Shown here: positions 34,706-42,401 of the stretch, one piece after another
Layout of the letters: every line of letters starts with the position of its first letter
Numbering within the stretch: position 1 is the first letter of the stretch
Assembly: GCF_003149085.1 (NCBI RefSeq)
Contig: NZ_QGDT01000001.1
Coordinates: 558,001 to 622,000, forward strand
Length of the DNA: 64,000 nucleotides
Direction of reading: 5' to 3'
Origin: Dyadobacter jejuensis
GTDB lineage: Bacteria > Bacteroidota > Bacteroidia > Cytophagales > Spirosomataceae
Translations under genes and position numbers: made by a program
Notes under the pieces: generated by a model
Databases searched by the model: none
Told to the model about the DNA's origin: nothing
What the model saw: only the letters and a program-made list of their open reading frames with translations

Positions 34706-36616
34706 TTATTTTTCAGTAAAATGGTTGACAAATTCATGATTGTCAATTTTATCTAACCAGATAGCTAGATAAACTGTGCGAGAAACATAAAACAACATAC
34801 GATTGTAAACATATAGTTGTTGTTGATCATCTTTCAAAAGTTTTAAGGCTCGGAAAAATGTATTTCTATTCACATAATTCCAAACTTTTGAACTTGTCGA
34901 TAGTAGGGGTTTACTTTGTTCATATAATCCGATAGCTGCGGTACGTCCATACATGCCAAAGTTACCTTTGGATCTTCGTAATCGTACTGATTCCGGTAAT
35001 ATTCCTTTCATCGCTTCTCTAAAATGGGCCCGTCTAATTCCATTCCCAAATTTTAACTCAGAAGGAGTAGATAGGCAAATTTCAAATAATGTTTTGTCAT
35101 AAAAAGGAAAAATACATTTTACACCATAATAATATTCTAGTATGTAGATTTCCTCTTGAAATAGAACAGCTTGTTCTTGAAAAACATCATTATATTGTTC
35201 TGGATCTGTAATATACTCAGGATTTTTTATACTATGTATTGCATTTACTGAATTGCTGTTGAGTAGCTTTTGTTTCTTTAGATTTGGTTGTAAAATATTT
35301 TTAGGTAGCAAGAATTTATCTTTTATTTTTCTAAACAAACTATATATGAAAAAAGTATTTGGAATATTAAAAAAAAATTTAGCGTCCTTAACTAATTTAA
35401 ATAATTCGAAGTAATTGAGTTTAGCCTTTTGTCTTGATAATAGGCTATTAATTGTTTTATAAACGGCTTCGATATGATCTTTGTCCCCAATATTTTGTAA
35501 TATAAGATTGCTATCATTCAATAAAGCTTTAAGTTTAGTCCATTGCCGATTATCAAATAATCTTATTAGATAATCGCCTCCATATCCAACTATTCCGTCA
35601 CCTGGGTGCCCACTAAAAAGGTTGGAACATCCTAATTCTTTTGCTTTTAACAACATTGATTGGTTAAAGGAGGATCCGTTCTGCATAAATTCTGGATGTC
35701 CATAAAGTCCTATATGTAGACTTGCACTTTCATGGAAATTTGATGTTGGAAGTACCTCGAAGTGCTTAGAATTTATTTTTTTTGACACTTCAAGTGCGTA
35801 ATAGGATTCATCAGTTAGTTGAGTATTTGTTTTTGCATAGATTGTGTAAATAGGTATTTTGGAGTCACATTCATGTATCATCGAACTAATTGAAGAAGAG
35901 TCCAAGCCCCCACTTAATTGCGAGCAAACCTTGGAAATTCCTTTCATTCCATAAGAAGTAGATTGTTTAATTGCATTTTTGAACAAATCGGCAATCTCTG
36001 TCAGACTACTTTTTTGGATGGAGTCATTTAATTCAAATTGATTTTTTACCGTAGTTTTACAATGTTGAGAATTTAAATGTATCGTATAGCCTGGCAAAAC
36101 TGTTTTGAAATATTTGTAAAAAGTTGAATCGTCGTAGGGAGCTGAATCTGCACCAAAGGTAAGGTATTGGGTCATTTTAGTACTATCCAATTCTAAGAAA
36201 TCCTTAAAGCGATCCGTTGCAACCAATGAAGAAAGGCTAGAAGAAAAGGCAAAAAATTTATTTGGGATATGAATATAATAAATAGGTGTTATTCCAAATA
36301 TATCCCTTGTAATTTGTATCTCTTTTGAAGCTATACAATAAATGATGGTAGTATCTTTAAAAAATGTATTATTTTGATGTTTTGTACCTAATTCAGTTTC
36401 GAATGCTTCATGATTTGGAAAATGACATACCGAATTGTCATCTATTGTATGACTATCAACTTTTCCATTGGTATGAATAATATTGAAGCGAAGAGTGTGG
36501 GGAACAGAGAGAGGAGAATTTAAAAATCCCACAAAATTTTTTCCAAAAGAAAATAAATTGTGGGATTTAATCTGCAAATTGTCTATTGATTCTTGGCTAA
36601 AATATCCAAAGAACAT
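34706..36616 (-). CDS. Lasso-peptide cyclase-type asparagine synthetase homologue
   Basis: 636 residues. It has the AsnB two-domain layout. The N-terminal glutaminase-like part begins MFFGYFSQES, lacking the catalytic Cys2 that true glutaminase-type AsnB requires. The C-terminal synthetase domain has the PP-loop S235-G-G-L-D-S (QLSGGLDSSSISSM), a downstream GHPGDGIVGYGGDYLIRL, and a terminal region ELKFGNGIRRAHFREAM. Loss of Cys2 with retention of the PP-loop is the pattern of lasso cyclases (McjC-type), which adenylate a side-chain carboxylate and close a macrolactam. The precursor gene at 36646-36789 lies 29 bp upstream on the same strand. Strongly AT-rich. Confidence 0.85.
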   Translation of the reverse strand: MFFGYFSQESIDNLQIKSHNLFSFGKNFVGFLNSPLSVPHTLRFNIIHTNGKVDSHTIDDNSVCHFPNHEAFETELGTKHQNNTFFKDTTIIYCIASKEIQITRDIFGITPIYYIHIPNKFFAFSSSLSSLVATDRFKDFLELDSTKMTQYLTFGADSAPYDDSTFYKYFKTVLPGYTIHLNSQHCKTTVKNQFELNDSIQKSSLTEIADLFKNAIKQSTSYGMKGISKVCSQLSGGLDSSSISSMIHECDSKIPIYTIYAKTNTQLTDESYYALEVSKKINSKHFEVLPTSNFHESASLHIGLYGHPEFMQNGSSFNQSMLLKAKELGCSNLFSGHPGDGIVGYGGDYLIRLFDNRQWTKLKALLNDSNLILQNIGDKDHIEAVYKTINSLLSRQKAKLNYFELFKLVKDAKFFFNIPNTFFIYSLFRKIKDKFLLPKNILQPNLKKQKLLNSNSVNAIHSIKNPEYITDPEQYNDVFQEQAVLFQEEIYILEYYYGVKCIFPFYDKTLFEICLSTPSELKFGNGIRRAHFREAMKGILPESVRLRRSKGNFGMYGRTAAIGLYEQSKPLLSTSSKVWNYVNRNTFFRALKLLKDDQQQLYVYNRMLFYVSRTVYLAIWLDKIDNHEFVNHFTEK

Positions 36617-36645
36617 TTTTAGGAATTATAATAGCTACTAATCAC

Positions 36646-36789
36646 TTAAACTTGGCTAGAAACATTGTTAGCATCCGTACTTCCTGGTTTGGCTCCTTTT
36701 GTCAACGTCTTCACATTCCCAATTTTATTTAAAACGGGCTTGCGGTAGCTTTTCTTTGCTGTGTTAGCGTGCGAGTTCATGTTTATCAT
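36646..36789 (-). CDS. Lasso-peptide precursor (RiPP)
   Basis: 47 residues from ATG 36789 (44 if the next ATG at 36780 is used). The leader has the lasso recognition motif Y15-xx-P18-x-L20-xxx-G24-xxxxx-T30: YRKPVLNKIGNVKTLT. Thr30 is the penultimate leader residue. The predicted core after Lys31 is GAKPGSTDANNVSSQV (16 residues). Gly1 is the classical amine and Asp8 the carboxylate for an 8-residue ring. Directly upstream of the cyclase with a 29 bp gap. No earlier frame signals are seen. It is too short for normal gene callers. Product unproven. Confidence 0.82.
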   Translation of the reverse strand: MINMNSHANTAKKSYRKPVLNKIGNVKTLTKGAKPGSTDANNVSSQV

Positions 36790-36854
36790 GTTAGTGTTTT
36801 GTTAATATCCTTGATAGTATCCGTAGGTAAAAATACGTCTTTTTTAATTGCCTG

Positions 36855-36862
36855 CAAATTAA
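36855..36862 (-). promoter_or_regulatory. Candidate -7 element of the lasso operon
   Basis: TTAATTTG on the minus strand, the same sequence as the glmS -7 box, 66 bp upstream of ATG 36789. No TTTG is present at the right spacing, so weak. Confidence 0.3.
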
Positions 36863-36934
36863 AGGATTAAATATATAAAAAAAAACATTTAATTTGTATT
36901 ATTTATATATTTAATGTGGTGATGGGTGTCTATT

Positions 36935-37645
36935 TTAGAGGTTATTACCATAACTTAGAATCGTTCTGGTCTTATGAGTGCCCGATTCGATGATATAATT
37001 TCCGATACAAGCCTCATCCTGGCAATACTCGTAGTTGATCTGTTGGTCACTTACCAGCCCAGCTCCTAGACCATATTGTTTGATGCCTATGTACTTATTA
37101 ATCAGCGAGGAGTCGCGCCGTTCTACTACGGTCAGGCTCCTGTCGAATGACAAGTCGCCAATGGCTAGAGGCTGGTCAATATCCTCATAATGGTACTTCC
37201 GTGGGTCTTGACTGTTATATAGGTTGCCATTCCATTCCAGACCCGAGCCCACTGGGAACACCAGCGAGAAGGTGGTTTGGTTATCGAGGTTTGTCAGGAT
37301 TTTATCGGGAGACTTCGTGATGGCATATTCCTTAGTTTTTTGCCAATAATCGGCTTCAGAATTTCGTGTGTACCGTGCTACGATATAGGTCGTCGAGAAT
37401 TCCGACTGTTCTGCGATACGGCTCACTTCGTCTTTCTCCTGCCAGGTCTTAACCACGGGGGCCGTTTGGCCTGCCGAGTACGTTGTTTCCGCTACCTGAT
37501 AGACCTGGTATTGCCCGAGTTCCAATGGATAATAGGCATAGCTATCTATAGGCAAGGTATCGTCCTTCTGGCAGGCGTTGAACGCTATGCTTAGTAAGAA
37601 GGCAATAAACGGGGCCAATGGCCTTGTTAGTATAGGTGTTCTCAC
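36935..37645 (-). CDS. Hypothetical lipoprotein
   Basis: 236 residues. Signal peptide with lipobox FNACQKDD (Cys about residue 25), so membrane-anchored in the envelope. The mature part has no recognised domain. It contains the beta-rich stretches YYPLELGQYQVYQVAETTY and IKQYGLGAGLVSDQQINYEY. Base composition returns to the chromosome average here, so this gene marks the right border of the AT-rich island. Not obviously linked to the lasso locus. Confidence 0.75.
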   Translation of the reverse strand: MRTPILTRPLAPFIAFLLSIAFNACQKDDTLPIDSYAYYPLELGQYQVYQVAETTYSAGQTAPVVKTWQEKDEVSRIAEQSEFSTTYIVARYTRNSEADYWQKTKEYAITKSPDKILTNLDNQTTFSLVFPVGSGLEWNGNLYNSQDPRKYHYEDIDQPLAIGDLSFDRSLTVVERRDSSLINKYIGIKQYGLGAGLVSDQQINYEYCQDEACIGNYIIESGTHKTRTILSYGNNL

Positions 37646-37740
37646 GGTATAGTGATGATGGTTTAAAATTTGGGATTACGCTCGGCTGGGATGGTGTTGT
37701 CCCCTAATAAAACTCCCCTTTTATAAGAAATAGTATGAAG

Positions 37741-38376
37741 CTAGCGTCTTTCTTCGATTTTCTTTTGCAAAAACCCTTGAAGCACCTCCAAGCCGGTGTC
37801 ACAATGGGTATTATTATTGATAATGATGTCGGCCTCATAGCGTAAGGGCTCAATAAATTTGTCGTAAGTTGGCCCTACATGGTGTTCCCAGCGGTAGAGT
37901 ACGTCGTTGAGGTCGTAACCCCTTTCATTATTGTCACGGATGATACGGCGCTTTATCTTGACATGCTCTTTGGCGTCAACAAAAACCTTGAGGTCGATTT
38001 GACGGGCAATCTCGGGGAAGAAAAAGACAAATATACCTTCAACGATAATGATGGGTTTTGGGGTGAAATATAATACTTTAGGCGCTATTTTTGGGTTGTT
38101 AAAGGTATATTCCGGATGTTCTATCGTCTTGCCCTGTTTTAAAAGGGAGAGGTGCTCCCCAAACAACTGGTGGTCGATGGTTTCGGGTAAATCAAAATTT
38201 TCTATCCCATTCAGGTCTTTGGGGATGCGGTGAATGGGGTGGTAGTAATTATCCTGGGAAATACGACAAATATCCTCTTCTGCAAAGGATTCGATCAGGG
38301 ATTTCATAAAATATGTTTTGCCCGATGCACTTCCTCCGGTAATGCCTATTATAAAAGGCGCCTTCTCTTCTGTCAT
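37741..38376 (-). CDS. udk: Uridine kinase
   Basis: Pyrimidine salvage: phosphorylates uridine and cytidine with ATP or GTP. 211 residues. P-loop GITGGSASGKTYFM (Walker A), the base-binding segment ISQDNYYHPIHRIPKDLNGIENFDLPETID, and the lid R-R-I-I-R-DNNERGYD. All catalytic motifs are present. Cytosolic. Confidence 0.95.
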   Translation of the reverse strand: MTEEKAPFIIGITGGSASGKTYFMKSLIESFAEEDICRISQDNYYHPIHRIPKDLNGIENFDLPETIDHQLFGEHLSLLKQGKTIEHPEYTFNNPKIAPKVLYFTPKPIIIVEGIFVFFFPEIARQIDLKVFVDAKEHVKIKRRIIRDNNERGYDLNDVLYRWEHHVGPTYDKFIEPLRYEADIIINNNTHCDTGLEVLQGFLQKKIEERR

Positions 38377-38483
38377 GACGTTTATTGGGGGCCCGTAATG
38401 GCCCTTTTACTTAGTTTGTTGATGCAAATTTCCATATATTCCGTATAGAAACAAGGGGCTAGATAGGGTAATATCCAGAATTT

Positions 38484-40304
38484 TTATTTTTCTACACGTA
38501 TTAGCGCACTACCCTTGCCTATCCCCGTCCCACAGCCGCTTTTAAGGCTGCTGATTTTGTATTCCGTAGTTTTTTCTGGCGTTACGGTGATCAGATAGGG
38601 GTTCAGAAAAGTCCCACTGATGCTACTTCCATCGGATAGTGTAAAGGACCATGGAGGGAGGCCGTTTTTGAATTTGAGCATGATCCGTTTGGATTGGCCT
38701 GGCGCCACGATCCCCTGTCCCGATACTTCGCCTAATGCTTGATTAGGGGCAATAAGGTCGAGCTCAGCCTGGGTGCTCGACACCGCCGGTGACGAGGAGA
38801 TAATGCGTATTAGCTGGGTTTTGATCGTATCCGTTTGAGCAATCCCCTTTAGCTGTACCTGCATAGCGGTAGGGGTTACGGTGGTGGGCAGGTCTACGAA
38901 ACGCCCCGTTTTATCGGTGATTTGTACCACAAACCGATTATTAGCATTGAACCGGCCACTGGTCTTATAGGGGATTTCAATAGTTGAGCCCAAGCATGCC
39001 ATATTCTGCGGCAGCCGATCGATATGGATAGACACTGGTGGGCTCTTTACCGATACTTTGGCTTGTCCCGAAAAAGTCCCAACCCCACAGAGGCCACCGG
39101 CAGAGCTAATTTGGTAAACCGTGTTGTAGAGGGGTTTGATCTTGATCTTATGGGGAGACTCCAAAATATTATTCTCGTAAGTTCCATCAGAAAGTAGAAC
39201 GAACCAAGGCCCTTCTCCACTGAACTTAACCGTGAGTTCGCCGGTCTGGTCCTCGTCTAGGTGCAATGAGTCCTTCAATAAGGTTGTAACGGTGGGTTCT
39301 ACTAGGCTAATGTTGGTAGCTTGGCTGTACAATACAGGAGCAGTTGAGGCTACCCGCAATTTATAATTGCCGTGTTTGTAGCTGGCTGGAATTTGGGTGA
39401 CTAGCTGTCCGCTAGAATCAGGAGTAGAAATACTCTTAAATACGCCACTCTTATCGGCCAGTTGGATTACAAATTTATTCCCTTTATTATATTTTCCGGT
39501 GGCGTTAATTGGAACTTGGAAAGGGATACCACTGCATACCTTGGCATATTTATCTGAATCCTTTAGCTCAAGCTTCGGTTCAGGGTTGTCGTCGACGTTG
39601 ACGATAACTTGTCCACTGGCTTGCCCACTACCACATGCATTGGCAATACCCTGAATCGTATAGGCTTTCACTGCTTGTGGCCTCACCCTTACATAATGAG
39701 GGTTGGAGAGCGTTTGCATGACCGTCGTGCTGTCCGATAATTGGAAAGACCAGGGAGCCGCACCGCTCAAACTCACCTTCAGAGAAGCTTCTTGCCCTGG
39801 CATGATGCGTATGGTTTGGCTGCCATCGATTACCGATAATTGTGCCTGTGGCTTGTCTAAGAGTCGCAGTTCGACTTGGTTGCTCTTGGCAATGGGGATG
39901 GTACTGACGACCTGCAGCCTATAGGTTTCACCACCGTTTTTATATGAAGGGATTACGGCTTGTATGGGGCTTTTTTTAAATGGTTTCGAAATGCCTACCG
40001 CTTTTCCTTGGCTGTCGATTAGCTGAGCTATAAATGTATTGTCCTCATCGTAGGGCCCCACCGGTTGGAAAGGGATGGATATGGTGGTGCCTGGGCATAC
40101 CGATAGAAAGTCCATAGAGGGAAGCTGTATTTGGAAAGTATATAAGGTGTCTGCCTGTCCTTTCAGCTCCTTCTCTAAGGCCTCTTCGGCCTCCTTTTCG
40201 GTTACTATTTGGGTGGTGTCGGAAGTAGAGACCGCCGGCGACTGGGCTTGTGCGCTACTCACCAGCAACACATAGATTAGCAACAGCAATGGGTAACGAT
40301 TCAT
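38484..40304 (-). CDS. Secreted protein with three tandem repeats of about 180 residues
   Basis: 606 residues. Signal peptide (YPLLLLIYVLLVSSAQAQ), an acidic/Ala linker, then three units starting at VCPGTTISIPF (about 68), VCSGIPFQVPI (about 258) and ACLGSTIEIPY (about 435). Each has the pattern Cys-x-G-x-x-IxIP, an F(I/V)(A/V)QLxDxxG strand, PWSFxLSDG or PWFVLLSDG, and a second cysteine in ACGSG, LCGVG or GCGTG. Beta-sandwich (Ig- or PKD-like) domains are likely, and the paired cysteines may form a disulfide in each unit. No T9SS sorting domain, and no enzyme motif. Function unknown to me. Confidence 0.8.
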   Translation of the reverse strand: MNRYPLLLLIYVLLVSSAQAQSPAVSTSDTTQIVTEKEAEEALEKELKGQADTLYTFQIQLPSMDFLSVCPGTTISIPFQPVGPYDEDNTFIAQLIDSQGKAVGISKPFKKSPIQAVIPSYKNGGETYRLQVVSTIPIAKSNQVELRLLDKPQAQLSVIDGSQTIRIMPGQEASLKVSLSGAAPWSFQLSDSTTVMQTLSNPHYVRVRPQAVKAYTIQGIANACGSGQASGQVIVNVDDNPEPKLELKDSDKYAKVCSGIPFQVPINATGKYNKGNKFVIQLADKSGVFKSISTPDSSGQLVTQIPASYKHGNYKLRVASTAPVLYSQATNISLVEPTVTTLLKDSLHLDEDQTGELTVKFSGEGPWFVLLSDGTYENNILESPHKIKIKPLYNTVYQISSAGGLCGVGTFSGQAKVSVKSPPVSIHIDRLPQNMACLGSTIEIPYKTSGRFNANNRFVVQITDKTGRFVDLPTTVTPTAMQVQLKGIAQTDTIKTQLIRIISSSPAVSSTQAELDLIAPNQALGEVSGQGIVAPGQSKRIMLKFKNGLPPWSFTLSDGSSISGTFLNPYLITVTPEKTTEYKISSLKSGCGTGIGKGSALIRVEK

Positions 40305-40345
40305 GGAACAAGGTATGGATAGTTCAAAACGAAAGTGTAAGGTAA

Positions 40346-41056
40346 TTAGGGCATCGCAATTAACTTGCCGCCTCTCAATACGGGAACGATGTCGTATAGG
40401 TCGGTTTGAAGACAGTAGGAGATATCCTTTTGTATTCCTAGCCGCTGCAAGCGACGTACATGGGACGAGTTCGCTACGCTAGCCAAAAGGTTGTGTCTAC
40501 TTTCTTGGTACAGCCGCTGGGCCATCAGGGTGCCATCTTCCAGTAGCATAAATTGTTCCTGAAGTGCATCGGCCAAGGCACCAGCGAAGAGGGTATCTTC
40601 AAGGTTAGGTCGGCCTTTCCAGCCTGCGCAAAGGACGGTAACATCGTAAACTTCCGACCTTAAATAATTGGCTAAGGCGCCTAAGTTTAAGAAAGATCCT
40701 ACCAATACCTTTACAGCCGTTGCCTTGGCTTTAGTGATCGACAAAGTCCCGTTGGTGGTTGTCATGGCAATTTCGGCGCCAATAAGGTTATCGGCCATGT
40801 AGCTAAAAGGCGAGTTGTCCAACTGAAAACCCTCCTCTTTTTTAGCATTCCGTTCGGCAGCACCTATCATCCCTCTTTCTTGCAATAGGCGGCACTCCTC
40901 AAGGGTGGCAACGGGGGTAATGCTCTTGACCCCATAGGCTAGGCCCGTTACCATACAGGAGGTAGCCCTAAAAATATCCGCCACCACGACTATGGAGTTG
41001 GATAGGTTATGTAGGTGTAATAATTCAGGAGTTAAACAAACATCTAGTTGTTTCAT
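40346..41056 (-). CDS. comB: 2-phosphosulfolactate phosphatase (ComB family)
   Basis: 236 residues. ComB family signature: VVADIFRATSCMVTGLAYGVKSITPVATLEEC and the block AMTTTNGTLSITKAKA...VLVGSFLNLGALANYL and LCAGWKGRPNLEDTLFAGALADAL. Dephosphorylates phosphosulfolactate to sulfolactate, the step after ComA. The matching ComA gene is at 15639-16430, 24 kb away. It needs Mg2+ and acts in the cytosol. Lies upstream of gcvT's end; no operon evidence. Confidence 0.9.
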   Translation of the reverse strand: MKQLDVCLTPELLHLHNLSNSIVVVADIFRATSCMVTGLAYGVKSITPVATLEECRLLQERGMIGAAERNAKKEEGFQLDNSPFSYMADNLIGAEIAMTTTNGTLSITKAKATAVKVLVGSFLNLGALANYLRSEVYDVTVLCAGWKGRPNLEDTLFAGALADALQEQFMLLEDGTLMAQRLYQESRHNLLASVANSSHVRRLQRLGIQKDISYCLQTDLYDIVPVLRGGKLIAMP

Positions 41057-41110
41057 TAATTTGGGGCCTTGTTACTGGAAAAATAATGTGGATATACGAT
41101 CAAAAATGAG

Positions 41111-42190
41111 TTAAGAAACGAAAGGGAGTTTTACCACTTGCGCTTTTAACAATCGATCGCGTACTTTTACAAAAATAGGAGTGCCTGGCTTGCTGAGGGT
41201 AGTAGGAACCATTCCAAGGCCTATTCCCTTTTGAAGCGTAGGCGACTGGGTGCCCGATGTTACTTCCCCAATCGGAAGCCCTTCGGCATCGCAGAGTTCA
41301 TAATGCCCCCTAGGAATTCCTCTGTCTATCATTTCAAACCCAACCAACTTCTGTTTGATCCCAGCCTCTTTTTCTTTCTTTAAGCTTTCGCTATTGACAA
41401 AATCTTTGCTGAATTTGGTCACCCAGCCAAGGCCTGCCTGTAAAGGGGAGCGCTCGTCATTCAGGTCGTTGCCGTACAAACAGTAGCCTTTTTCTAGGCG
41501 CAGTGTGTCTCTTGCCCCCAAGCCGATGGGCTGAATTCCTAAAGAAGCACCAGCTTCAAAAATGGCCTTCCATACCTTTTCTGCATGGTCGTTAGGGACA
41601 TATATTTCGAAACCTCCTGACCCGGTATAGCCGGTAGCGGATATCAGAACGTCGGGTACACCGGCGAAGTCGCCTATTTGAAAAGTATAATAGGGCATAT
41701 TGGCTAGGGCCACCGCAGTGAGTGGCTGTATGGCTTCAGCGGCTTTAGGCCCTTGAATAGCGAATAAGCAGGTGTTGTCCGAGATGTTTTCCATCGTCAC
41801 ACCTTCTGTGTTATATTGCTGTATCCAGTTCCAGTCTTTCTCGATATTAGAGGCGTTTACTACCAGCAAGTATTCGTCGGCTTTGATGCGATACACCAGC
41901 AGGTCGTCCACTACTCCTCCTTGTTCGTTTGGTAAATAGCTGTATTGGACTTTGCCATCTACCAATACCGAAGCATCGTTAGCCGACACCTTCTGTATCA
42001 AAGCGAGGGCTCCAGGGCCTTTGAGGGTAAACTCCCCCATATGTGATACATCGAATACACCCACGTTATTGCGAACGGCATGGTGCTCGTCCATATCGGA
42101 GCTATAACGTACCGGCATTTCAAAGCCAGCAAATGGGACTATTTTGGCGCCCAGATCAACGTGTATCTGGTGTAAAGGAATGGTTTTCAT
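41111..42190 (-). CDS. gcvT: Aminomethyltransferase (glycine cleavage T protein)
   Basis: Transfers the methylene group of glycine from H-protein to tetrahydrofolate, releasing ammonia. 359 residues. THF-binding N-terminus VPFAGFEMPVRYSSDMDEHHAVRNNVGVFDVSHMGEF, GVVDDLLVYRI, FAIQGPKA, and SATGYTGSGGFEIY near 195. The C-terminal barrel (RGIPRGHYELCDAEGLPIGEVTSGTQSPTLQKGIGLGMV) is complete. TATTTTTG at complement 42219-42226 fits a -7 element. Confidence 0.96.
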   Translation of the reverse strand: MKTIPLHQIHVDLGAKIVPFAGFEMPVRYSSDMDEHHAVRNNVGVFDVSHMGEFTLKGPGALALIQKVSANDASVLVDGKVQYSYLPNEQGGVVDDLLVYRIKADEYLLVVNASNIEKDWNWIQQYNTEGVTMENISDNTCLFAIQGPKAAEAIQPLTAVALANMPYYTFQIGDFAGVPDVLISATGYTGSGGFEIYVPNDHAEKVWKAIFEAGASLGIQPIGLGARDTLRLEKGYCLYGNDLNDERSPLQAGLGWVTKFSKDFVNSESLKKEKEAGIKQKLVGFEMIDRGIPRGHYELCDAEGLPIGEVTSGTQSPTLQKGIGLGMVPTTLSKPGTPIFVKVRDRLLKAQVVKLPFVS

Positions 42191-42218
42191 TGTAGACGCT
42201 TATTTACTTAATAATTTG

Positions 42219-42226
42219 CAAAAATA
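42219..42226 (-). promoter_or_regulatory. -7 element of the gcvT promoter
   Basis: TATTTTTG on the minus strand, 28 bp upstream of the gcvT ATG. A TTTG lies 22 bp further upstream, slightly long for the consensus. Confidence 0.45.
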
Positions 42227-42401
42227 GTCAATGCCAACCAAAGGCTCACAAATTTTATATAAGGACTTCGTTCCAAACGTTTCGGATCATCATCGGGTAC
42301 GGCTCCTCGCCAAGCAACAGGTGGCGGGTGGGTCGGTCGTCGTTAGGGGTTGGTGCGGTATTTATTGACCTTGGTACACAGGGGGATTGTTCCATGCGTT
42401 T

